From a virus: a stretch of 33,150 nucleotides of DNA. Every line of letters begins with the position of its first letter. The first letter of the stretch is position 1. This document shows positions 1 through 4,566 of this stretch, piece after piece. The position numbers were made by a program, and so were the translations under genes. The notes under the pieces were generated by a model. It was given only the letters and a program-made list of their open reading frames with translations, made no database searches and was not told the DNA's origin. The stretch covers positions 1 through 33,150 of IMG/VR virus record IMGVR_UViG_3300025133_000386. One strand, given 5' to 3'.

Positions 1-81
1 CCACCGGGAACGGTTCTCCACGTCTTTGCCGTGATTGAGTATCAACCAGGCCCATGGCTGTTGAATGCTGATAGTCTCCAT
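1..81 (-). CDS. ASCH-domain protein, N-terminal fragment (cut by window edge)
   Basis: The minus strand from 81 opens an ATG frame that stays open to base 1, giving 27 residues. These include ISIQQPWAWLIL followed by GKDVENRSRW. The pairing of S-I-x-Q-P-W-A-x-x-I near the N-terminus with K-D-x-E-N-R is the hallmark of ASCH domains, which are PUA-like RNA-binding or nucleoside-processing folds common in phages. The ATG overlaps the TAA stop of the upstream gene by one base (TAATG), and AAGGA lies 8 bases upstream, so this is the translationally coupled last visible gene of the leftward operon. The rest of the protein lies outside the window. The family call is confident. The substrate cannot be stated: ASCH proteins include RNA-binding proteins, an N4-acetylcytidine amidohydrolase and nucleases. 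Confidence 0.85.
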   Translation of the reverse strand, partial: METISIQQPWAWLILNHGKDVENRSRW

Positions 82-389
82 TATTCGCCGTCCTTGACGA
101 ACTGCGCCCAGCCTCCGGCGTAGTGTCGGTTGATGCCTGTGTGAATCTGTGCGTCTGATAGGCTGGCGGTGTCCTCTGGTTCAAGGTCTCCCCAGACACA
201 CTCAGACACCCAGACTCGTGCCTGCTCCAAGGTTTCAGCGTCGGCTGTAATCGTGATGATTGGGCGTGACGCCTGGCATTTGGTGCATTCCTCGCGTGAT
301 ATGTTCCGGCCAGGCTCTGCAATCGTGCCTGTGACGATGTTCGTGTGGTTGCAGTTGTATTGTTTATTTGCCAATGTGTTCCAACCCAT
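81..389 (-). CDS. Small phage protein with Cys/His zinc-site residues, 102 aa
   Basis: A longer reading frame extends to 482, but I chose the ATG at 389. It has a good ribosome binding site (GAGGATTAACC-ATG), and the longer N-terminus only overlaps the 25-codon ORF in another frame. The product has an N-terminal C-N-H and a later C-T-K-C (residues about 12-43), a plausible single zinc site. The middle segment is acidic and the C-terminal tail contains LSDAQIHTGINRHYAGG, which looks like a short conserved module. I do not recognise a characterised family. It sits in the leftward early-type operon between a 25-residue ORF and the ASCH gene, with almost no spacing. It may bind nucleic acid, but that is inference from the zinc-like residues only. 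Confidence 0.75.
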   Translation of the reverse strand: MGWNTLANKQYNCNHTNIVTGTIAEPGRNISREECTKCQASRPIITITADAETLEQARVWVSECVWGDLEPEDTASLSDAQIHTGINRHYAGGWAQFVKDGE

Positions 390-391
390 GG

Positions 392-469
392 TTAATCCTC
401 GCTCGTGTCTGGCTGTGGTAGCCGTGGCATGGTGCCGCCGCCGTAGATGATATCTAGCCAATCGTTCAT
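392..469 (-). CDS. Small ORF of 25 codons downstream of RNA element copy 1
   Basis: On the minus strand an ATG at 469 is preceded by TTGGAGAATCACC, a strong ribosome binding site of the same style as the other genes in this operon. The frame runs 25 codons, beginning MNDWLDIIYGGG and ending PDTSED, and stops with TAA two bases before the ATG of the next gene. The tight junction and good start signal favour a real short peptide or a leader ORF for the downstream zinc-type gene. Its own 5' leader is the 54-base structured element at 498-551. No homology is claimed for so short a sequence. Confidence 0.5.
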   Translation of the reverse strand: MNDWLDIIYGGGTMPRLPQPDTSED

Positions 470-497
470 GGTGATTCTCCAAGTGTGCAAATTCCGG

Positions 498-551
498 CTG
501 ATTCAGCCGCGCCAGAGGCTCAGAATCTGAGCCTCTGAATCAGTGAATCAG
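498..551 (-). ncRNA. Structured leader element, copy 1 (54 nt, unknown class)
   Basis: Read on the minus (gene-sense) strand, the element has an outer 8-bp helix (CTGATTCA with TGAATCAG), then CTGATT, then a perfect 12-1-12 inverted repeat (CAGAGGCTCAGA, T, TCTGAGCCTCTG), then GCGCGGC and the other half of the outer helix. It begins one base after the stop of the 244-residue gene and ends 28 bases before the ATG at 469. Copies 2 and 3 have exactly the same segment lengths with different helix sequences, which argues for conserved RNA structure. No U-tract follows the hairpin, so a simple intrinsic terminator is unlikely. Confidence 0.75.
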
Positions 552-552
552 G

Positions 553-1287
553 TTAGATTTTGACTATCTGACCGTCGATTATTTTGGTCACTAGTCGAAC
601 CACGAATCCCTTTAAGTCTTTTTTCGCCGCGCCTTTAGCCTTGAGACCTACGATTACGCCGACTGGGTCAAGGTGTCGCAAATCGTCGGCGTCTCCGTCT
701 ATCACTGGCCAGCCTTGCCATTCTGTCGGTACTTCGTCAAACACGACGGCCACATTCCGGCCAGCGTCAAACTCTGCCTGGATATCTTCAAGCGTGGTAT
801 TTTCTGACCGGCTAAAAGTCAGATGATAGTTAGCCGGTAGGCGGCTAGCTGGTCGGAACTTTGACGGCCATTTCGTATAGTCGTAAAACTGGATATCTGG
901 GAACAATTCCATAATCGTCTGGCCGTCGAATCGGATATTTTCCCAGGTGACGTCGGAATCTGCGTTAGGGCGTGCCGCTGGCAATACTCCGGCTTTGATG
1001 GCTTTACGCTCAAGCGCGGCCAATTCCTTGATTGCCTGTGTGGCGTAACCTTGACGGTCTGTCATAAATAGCGTTGTGCGCTTGATTCTGGCCGCTTTGG
1101 ACGTGCTGGTAATCATCAGACCGGAAGAGTGACCAAGGCATGCCTCTTCACAGGCTGGTGACCGGAATGGGCACATCTGCCAGCCTGACTCACTAGCCGG
1201 TGACAGGTACTGCGCCAGAGTGTAATAGCCATAGTCGGATTTATTAGATTTTTCGATTTTCGTGCTTGTGCTGTAAAGCTTTGTCAT
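553..1287 (-). CDS. DUF7227 / gp88-like phage protein, 244 aa
   Basis: This product resembles a widespread phage family that I know as DUF7227 or gene-88-like. The hallmarks are an early segment ending in Y-x-x-A-Q-Y-L-S-P, a cysteine cluster with C39, C46 and C50 (CPFRSPACEEACLGH), a central FPDIQFYDYTK, then NYHLTFSRSE, NVAVVFD, and a C-terminal VIDGDADDLR..DPVGVIVGLKAKG. The cysteines could bind metal, but the biochemical role is unknown to me. A GTG nine bases upstream (1296) also opens the frame. I prefer the ATG at 1287 because GGAG sits 8 bases before it and only 1 base before the GTG. It lies in the leftward operon, with structured leader copy 2 just upstream and copy 1 just downstream. 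Confidence 0.88.
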   Translation of the reverse strand: MTKLYSTSTKIEKSNKSDYGYYTLAQYLSPASESGWQMCPFRSPACEEACLGHSSGLMITSTSKAARIKRTTLFMTDRQGYATQAIKELAALERKAIKAGVLPAARPNADSDVTWENIRFDGQTIMELFPDIQFYDYTKWPSKFRPASRLPANYHLTFSRSENTTLEDIQAEFDAGRNVAVVFDEVPTEWQGWPVIDGDADDLRHLDPVGVIVGLKAKGAAKKDLKGFVVRLVTKIIDGQIVKI

Positions 1288-1314
1288 GGTGGACACTCCA
1301 AATTAAATTATCGG

Positions 1315-1368
1315 CTAATCTAGCCGCCACAGCCTCTGAGATTCTCAGAGGCTGTATCAGTAGATTAG
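1315..1368 (-). ncRNA. Structured leader element, copy 2 (54 nt, unknown class)
   Basis: On the minus strand the outer 8-bp helix is CTAATCTA with TAGATTAG. The 5' internal-loop strand is CTGATA. The hairpin is a perfect 12-1-12 inverted repeat (CAGCCTCTGAGA, A, TCTCAGAGGCTG), and the 3' internal-loop strand is TGGCGGC. Geometry is identical to copies 1 and 3. The 5' half of the outer helix overlaps the stop codon of the upstream gene (1365-1367). The element ends 27 bases before the ATG at 1287, so it forms the whole leader between two genes. Confidence 0.75.
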
Positions 1369-1808
1369 AAATAGTGTTTAACGTTCGCGGCGTCGATTTT
1401 GTCGCACGTCTCACATTTTCCGATAGGCTCACGGTCATGAATGAAATGTATCCGCTCTGCGCCTAGGATAGAATTGTGCCTGATTAGGTGGTCAAGCTCG
1501 CGCAGATTGTATTCGTAGCACATTTGAGCCTCACGGTAGTCTGCCACGTACATCCGGCGCAGAGCGTCTGATTTCTTCGTTCGTTGCCCGTGACGGTTCC
1601 AAGTATTAGCCGCCTTGGAATTAAAGCCAGCCTTTGCCACGTTCTTACGCTCAAGCCAGCGATTAATCACGCCCATCTGATTCTCGCAGTCTGCCTCGTG
1701 TTGGCTATAGGGTAATTCGAGCGTCTGATTAAACCTCAATTCTTGAGTCTTGTAATCTTCCACAATCTGTACGGGTAGGTTGTTCCTGAATGATACTGTC
1801 CAAAACAT
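1365..1808 (-). CDS. Unknown phage protein with C-terminal Cys pair, 147 aa
   Basis: I do not recognise a family. The ATG at 1808 is preceded by AGGAGTACACC, an unambiguous ribosome binding site. The product is mostly charged and polar, with a predicted helical middle rich in Arg, Lys and Asn (RWLERKNVAKAGFNSK, then NTWNRHGQRTKKSD). The C-terminus carries H-D-R-E-P-I-G-K-C-E-T-C-D, a CxxC half-site that may bind zinc with nearby histidines (IHFIHD). No signal peptide or membrane segment is seen. It is the first well-supported gene of the leftward operon, about 350 bases downstream of the candidate promoter at 2165-2193, and its leader contains structured element copy 3. A nucleic-acid-binding early protein is plausible but unproven. 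Confidence 0.75.
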   Translation of the reverse strand: MFWTVSFRNNLPVQIVEDYKTQELRFNQTLELPYSQHEADCENQMGVINRWLERKNVAKAGFNSKAANTWNRHGQRTKKSDALRRMYVADYREAQMCYEYNLRELDHLIRHNSILGAERIHFIHDREPIGKCETCDKIDAANVKHYF

Positions 1809-1845
1809 GGTGTACTCCTAAAAAGTTGTATAAGATTTTTCAGCT

Positions 1846-1899
1846 ATTAAATAGCCGCCTCTGGGTACTAGTAACTAGTACCCAGAATCAGTATTTAAT
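1846..1899 (-). ncRNA. Structured leader element, copy 3 (54 nt, unknown class)
   Basis: On the minus strand the outer 8-bp helix is ATTAAATA with TATTTAAT. The 5' loop strand is CTGATT. The hairpin is a perfect 12-1-12 repeat (CTGGGTACTAGT, T, ACTAGTACCCAG), and the 3' loop strand is AGGCGGC. The helix sequences share almost nothing with copies 1 and 2, yet every segment length is the same and the CTGATW and GCGGC loop strands are kept. The element ends 37 bases before the ATG at 1808. Confidence 0.75.
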
Positions 1900-1911
1900 C
1901 GGCTTTTTGTA

Positions 1912-1942
1912 GACTCAGGTTCTAGACGTAATCTAGAGAGTC
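1912..1942 (-). other. Two-part stem-loop in the leftward leader
   Basis: GACTC and GAGTC form an outer 5-bp stem. Inside it TCTAGA pairs with TCTAGA around a 5-base loop (cgtaa), with a 4-base bulge on one side. It lies just upstream, in the leftward sense, of structured element copy 3, in a stretch without a well-supported gene. There is no adjacent U-run, so it is more likely a leader structure than a terminator. Confidence 0.45.
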
Positions 1943-1974
1943 CAACTCCGGCTATATCCAGCCTGATGATATCT

Positions 1975-1996
1975 GCTAGAGCGTAGAGGCTCTAGC
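1975..1996 (-). other. Perfect 8-bp stem-loop in the leftward leader
   Basis: GCTAGAGC and GCTCTAGC flank a 6-base loop (gtagag on the plus strand). The stem covers the TAG that would end the doubtful reading frame at 1976-2125. With the stem-loop at 1912-1942 it makes the leader ahead of the first strong leftward gene unusually structured. The bases between these stems and up to 2164 show no other feature I can support. Confidence 0.45.
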
Positions 1997-2125
1997 CCAT
2001 CGAGTGTATGTAAGACTAGCTCTCGTGTTGTTTCTGTAGTCTGTGCCTTGTGCCGATTCTGTGATGTAGACCGAAAAGTGACGGTCTATTGCGGCGAATC
2101 TGGCGAGGCGTTGACTGGTTCGTAT
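1976..2125 (-). CDS. Doubtful small ORF in the leader, possible ATA start
   Basis: A minus-strand frame is open from 2218 to 1976. Its 5' half overlaps the candidate promoter and has no ribosome binding site. TTGGAG, the same Shine-Dalgarno string used by two other genes in this operon, occurs near 2133-2138, and the in-frame codon at the right distance is ATA (2123-2125). Translation from there would give about 49 residues with an ordinary soluble composition (RTSQRLARFAAIDRHFSVYI near the start). ATA starts are rare, no family is recognised, and the stop falls in a stem-loop. This may be a real small gene, a leader peptide or chance. Confidence 0.2.
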   Translation of the reverse strand: MRTSQRLARFAAIDRHFSVYITESAQGTDYRNNTRASLTYTRWARASTL

Positions 2126-2164
2126 ATGTTTGCTCCAACAAGTAAATTTGAGACTATGTGAGCT

Positions 2165-2193
2165 ATTAAACCATATAAAAACTAGAAATGCAA
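2165..2193 (-). promoter_or_regulatory. Candidate sigma-70 promoter for the leftward operon
   Basis: On the minus strand TTGCAT is followed after exactly 17 bases by TTTAAT, within an AT-rich stretch that contrasts with the GC-rich sequence to the right. It points at the leftward genes, with a structured leader of about 350 bases before the first strong start at 1808. Each hexamer matches its consensus (TTGACA, TATAAT) at 4 of 6 positions. Confidence 0.45.
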
Positions 2194-2210
2194 TACCCCT
2201 TGCAAGCATT

Positions 2211-2615
2211 TTAGACATTGAATAGCCTACTCGCCACGCCTAGCTCGTGCCTAGCAAACGAATTTTCACGAGTTTTTCCCACGCCTAAATTGGTCTGTGA
2301 CGATAGCGGCACAGATACCAGGCGACTAGGCCCTAGCCACGGCCTATTTTCTGGCGGTATCGGCTTGTGGTCTGGTGGCCGGTAGCCGCTAGGATTTGGC
2401 CAGTGGCGGCGAGGCCTGGCCGACTTGGCCGACAGCAAGGGGTGGGTGCTAGTAGCTTGGAAATGTTGACGGGGGGCATCCGGTGGTACCATCAGGGGGG
2501 CGGGTACTGGTGGTGTAGTAGGACTCTCAGCCCCATCTGCTCTCGTTTCTAGTTGTTTTTTCGTGCCTAGCTGTTTCTGGTTTCTGTATCGTCTTTCTGA
2601 AATTTCACGGTTCAT
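2211..2615 (-). CDS. Doubtful proline-rich ORF in the divergent control region, 134 aa
   Basis: The minus strand is open from an ATG at 2615 to a TAA at 2211. The N-terminal 25 residues are strongly basic and helical in look (MNREISERRYRNQK then KKQLETRAD). The rest is rich in proline, serine and arginine and looks disordered. There is no convincing ribosome binding site, and the region also holds repeated CRYGCCTA and CTAG motifs, so it may be non-coding. A DNA-binding regulator is conceivable from its basic start and position beside the operator-like repeats, but no known fold is recognised. If this is not a gene, 2211-2620 is an otherwise empty GC-rich stretch. Confidence 0.25.
   Translation of the reverse strand: MNREISERRYRNQKQLGTKKQLETRADGAESPTTPPVPAPLMVPPDAPRQHFQATSTHPLLSAKSARPRRHWPNPSGYRPPDHKPIPPENRPWLGPSRLVSVPLSSQTNLGVGKTRENSFARHELGVASRLFNV
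2234..2290. repeat. CRYGCCTA repeats in the divergent region
   Basis: Three copies of C-R-Y-G-C-C-T-A lie close together: CACGCCTAGC near 2235-2244, CGTGCCTAGC near 2246-2255, and CACGCCTAAA near 2280-2289. A further CGTGCCTAGC occurs at 2562-2571. The same core occurs once more as an inverted pair at 30566-30593, at the other end of the rightward arm. The repeats could be protein-binding sites, but no known site is recognised. Confidence 0.4.
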
Positions 2616-2630
2616 ATTTTCTGAAGTAGC

Positions 2631-2746
2631 ACCTGAAGTTGCTTCAGGTCTTCAGGTTTGCTTCAGGTTGTGCCTACAGTAACTAGTAACTAGGGTCTTG
2701 GTAGTGGGTACCTGAAGCAGCTTCAGGTTTCATATGAGCTTCAGGT
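2631..2746. repeat. Array of seven CTTCAGGT boxes (operator or iteron-like)
   Basis: CTTCAGGT occurs on the plus strand at 2642-2649, 2650-2657, 2661-2668, 2721-2728 and 2739-2746. Its reverse complement ACCTGAAG occurs at 2631-2638 and 2710-2717. Two pairs form palindromes with three-base centres (2631-2649 and 2710-2728, the latter 9-1-9 if the flanking G and C are included), and two copies are directly abutting. A partial box (CTGAAG) lies at 2621-2626. The array fills the space upstream of the first rightward gene, consistent with cooperative binding of a regulator or a replication initiator. Between the two box clusters there is a GTAACTAGTAACTAG run and nothing else that I can name. Confidence 0.75.
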
Positions 2747-2752
2747 TCGTGT

Positions 2753-2758
2753 TAGTAT
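2753..2758 (+). promoter_or_regulatory. Candidate -10 element for a leaderless rightward transcript
   Basis: TAGTAT (4 of 6 matches to TATAAT) lies six bases before the ATG at 2765, and an upstream TG gives an extended -10 (TGTTAGTAT). No Shine-Dalgarno sequence precedes that ATG, so transcription could start at or next to the A of ATG. No -35 hexamer is visible, and the nearest CTTCAGGT box ends seven bases upstream, which would suit regulator-dependent initiation. Confidence 0.35.
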
Positions 2759-2764
2759 TTGCTT

Positions 2765-3058
2765 ATGACTACGTTAGTTGAGCGATTTGGGGAAGATGAG
2801 CGTTTTGAGGGGATGTTGTTTGTTGATGGGTATGATGAAGCGTTCATCGGGTTAGGGTGGCGGTTCCATGATGGCCCTGTTGCGGTATATGACCGGGAGA
2901 AGATTATGGAGATGCTTATGGCTGATGGTCTTAGTTTTGATGAAGCGATGGAGCATTTCGAGTTCAACATCATAGGGGGTTGGGTCGGGGAGTTCACGCC
3001 TATGTTCGTGGTGATGGCTGATGGGCAGAAGATTCGGGAAGAAGGGATTTACTTCTGA
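2765..3058 (+). CDS. Unknown conserved-looking phage protein, 97 aa
   Basis: This is the first gene of the rightward arm. A TTG two codons earlier (2759) also opens the frame. I prefer the ATG at 2765, which lacks a ribosome binding site and may be leaderless. The small acidic protein has the pattern LFVDGYDEAFIGLGWRF, VAVYDREKIMEMLM, then SFDEAMEHFEFNIIGGWVGE. This resembles a hypothetical protein often seen next to phage packaging genes, whose function I do not know. Its TGA overlaps the terminase ATG by one base (TGATG), so the two are translationally coupled. It has no DNA-binding helix-turn-helix that I can see, so calling it a small terminase would be unsupported. Confidence 0.8.
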   Translation: MTTLVERFGEDERFEGMLFVDGYDEAFIGLGWRFHDGPVAVYDREKIMEMLMADGLSFDEAMEHFEFNIIGGWVGEFTPMFVVMADGQKIREEGIYF

Positions 3059-4563
3059 TGGCGACTACAGCTACACGGCAAGAGATTGAACAAGCGGGTA
3101 GGTTTGCTCGTTTCGAGATGGCGAAGCGTGAGTACCGGAGCTTCATGCCTTTTGTGAAGATTGTGGAACCTGGTACTGGGATGGTGACGTTGGAGGAGTG
3201 GCCGCACCTGATGGAGGTTGAAGCTGCTTTAGCGACTGATACCCGTATCGTGTTGGCGAAGAGTCGGCAGATTGGGATGACTACGCTGTTATCCTCTTAT
3301 GTGTTGTGGCACGCTTCCTTCACGCCTAATGCGTTGGCGTTGGTGTTCTCCAAGGGGGAACGGGACGCTTGGGAATTCCTATCTAAGTCCCGAATGACGT
3401 ATGAAGCGTTACCGCCTGAGCTTCAGATGCCGCTTGGTGTGCCCGACAACAGGGAACAGATGACGTTCGAGTCGGGTTCAAGGGTAATCACCCTCCCGTC
3501 TACCGAAGCGGCTGGTCGTGGGTTGAACCCCACCCTAGTCGTGATGGACGAAGCAGACTTCCACGAATACCTGGACGCCGCTTATAACGCCGTGAAGCCT
3601 GGCCTTGACGACAATGACGGCCAATTGGTACTGACCAGTACCGTCAGCCCCTACAAGATGGGGAGCCTCTTCCAGAAGTTATACCTGGGGGCACCCGACA
3701 ACGGGTTCAAGAGGTTGTTCTACGGGTGGCGTGCCAGACCAGCACGTACTGACGAATGGTACGCGGAGAGGAAATCCCAATACCCAGACCAGGCACTCTT
3801 CCAGAAAGAACACCCTGAGAGCGAAGAAGAAGCGTTCGCTCCCACACGCGCCCTCGCCGCCTTCGACCAGACCATCCTCACCCGCATGAAACAAGACGTG
3901 AAGGAACCGGTTGAGGTATTAACTGTGGGTAATGGTGTACGGGCCAATATCTACCAACCCTTCCAACCGGGAAAAAGGTACTCCGCTGGGACTGACACAT
4001 CACACGGCACCGGCAATGACTATGCCGTGACCGTCATATTGGACGCCGTCACCGGCTATATCGCTGCTGATATCTACTCGCAGGTCGTAAACCCGTCAGA
4101 ACTGGCCGTCGCATCTGTTGAATTATTGAACCAGTACGATTCCCCGATATGGGGCATAGAAGATAACGATTGGGGTATACTTACTATTGCGATGGCGCAA
4201 GAACTTCGTTATAGGAAGTTGTACTACCGCGATTCTGACCATCCTGGTTGGCATACTTACGATACCGCCGGTATGACTAACGGCTCCCGTTACGTCCTCT
4301 GGGGAGACCTTATCGAGGCGGTTCACTCACGGGCCATCACGGTACCTAACGGTGATGGACTCTCTCAGTTCTTCACCGTCATACGGAACCCCGACAAACG
4401 GGGGCGCATCGAAGCGCAGTCCGGTACCCATGACGACTACCCGATGGCCGTAGGCATAGCCTGGCAATTAAGACAGAACGCACGCCCTGCTGGCGGCGAA
4501 AACGGTAGACCGGCACGGAGCGGCGCAAGACGCCGACGCCGTGGCTGGTCAAGATGGGGATGA
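3058..4563 (+). CDS. terL: Terminase large subunit, 501 aa
   Basis: This is the DNA-packaging motor and headful or site-specific nuclease, which docks on the portal. The N-terminal ATPase has a Walker A-like KSRQIGMTT (residues about 68-76), with the Q-x-G-x-T-T form typical of terminases, and a Walker B VVMDEAD (about 160-167) ending in the catalytic acidic pair. The C-terminal RNase H-like nuclease shows acidic strand motifs SAGTDTSHGTGNDYAV (about 308-323), IWGIEDNDWG and a late HDDYPMA, supplying the expected Asp/Glu residues. The tail is Arg-rich (ARRRRRGWSR). Length is normal for the family. The start overlaps the preceding stop and the portal follows three bases after the stop. Codon use moves from T/A-ending in the first 400 bases to C-ending near 3480-3900, a possible mosaic junction. 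Confidence 0.96.
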   Translation: MATTATRQEIEQAGRFARFEMAKREYRSFMPFVKIVEPGTGMVTLEEWPHLMEVEAALATDTRIVLAKSRQIGMTTLLSSYVLWHASFTPNALALVFSKGERDAWEFLSKSRMTYEALPPELQMPLGVPDNREQMTFESGSRVITLPSTEAAGRGLNPTLVVMDEADFHEYLDAAYNAVKPGLDDNDGQLVLTSTVSPYKMGSLFQKLYLGAPDNGFKRLFYGWRARPARTDEWYAERKSQYPDQALFQKEHPESEEEAFAPTRALAAFDQTILTRMKQDVKEPVEVLTVGNGVRANIYQPFQPGKRYSAGTDTSHGTGNDYAVTVILDAVTGYIAADIYSQVVNPSELAVASVELLNQYDSPIWGIEDNDWGILTIAMAQELRYRKLYYRDSDHPGWHTYDTAGMTNGSRYVLWGDLIEAVHSRAITVPNGDGLSQFFTVIRNPDKRGRIEAQSGTHDDYPMAVGIAWQLRQNARPAGGENGRPARSGARRRRRGWSRWG

Positions 4564-4566
4564 TAG

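Noticed and set aside
81-482. 133-residue version of the zinc-type gene starting at 482
   Set aside because: The extra N-terminus is read over the 25-codon ORF in another frame, while the ATG at 389 has a good ribosome binding site.
513-537. The 12-1-12 palindromes as ordinary intrinsic terminators
   Set aside because: None of the three is followed by a U-run in the gene-sense direction, and all lie inside a larger conserved 54-base architecture just upstream of start codons.
498-551. Hammerhead-type ribozyme, suggested by CTGAT
   Set aside because: The hammerhead core needs CUGAUGA with a GAA strand and a third helix. The other loop strand here is NNGCGGC and only two helices are present.
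2765-3058. Small terminase subunit
   Set aside because: The position fits, but no helix-turn-helix or oligomerisation segment is visible and the sequence resembles a different hypothetical family.
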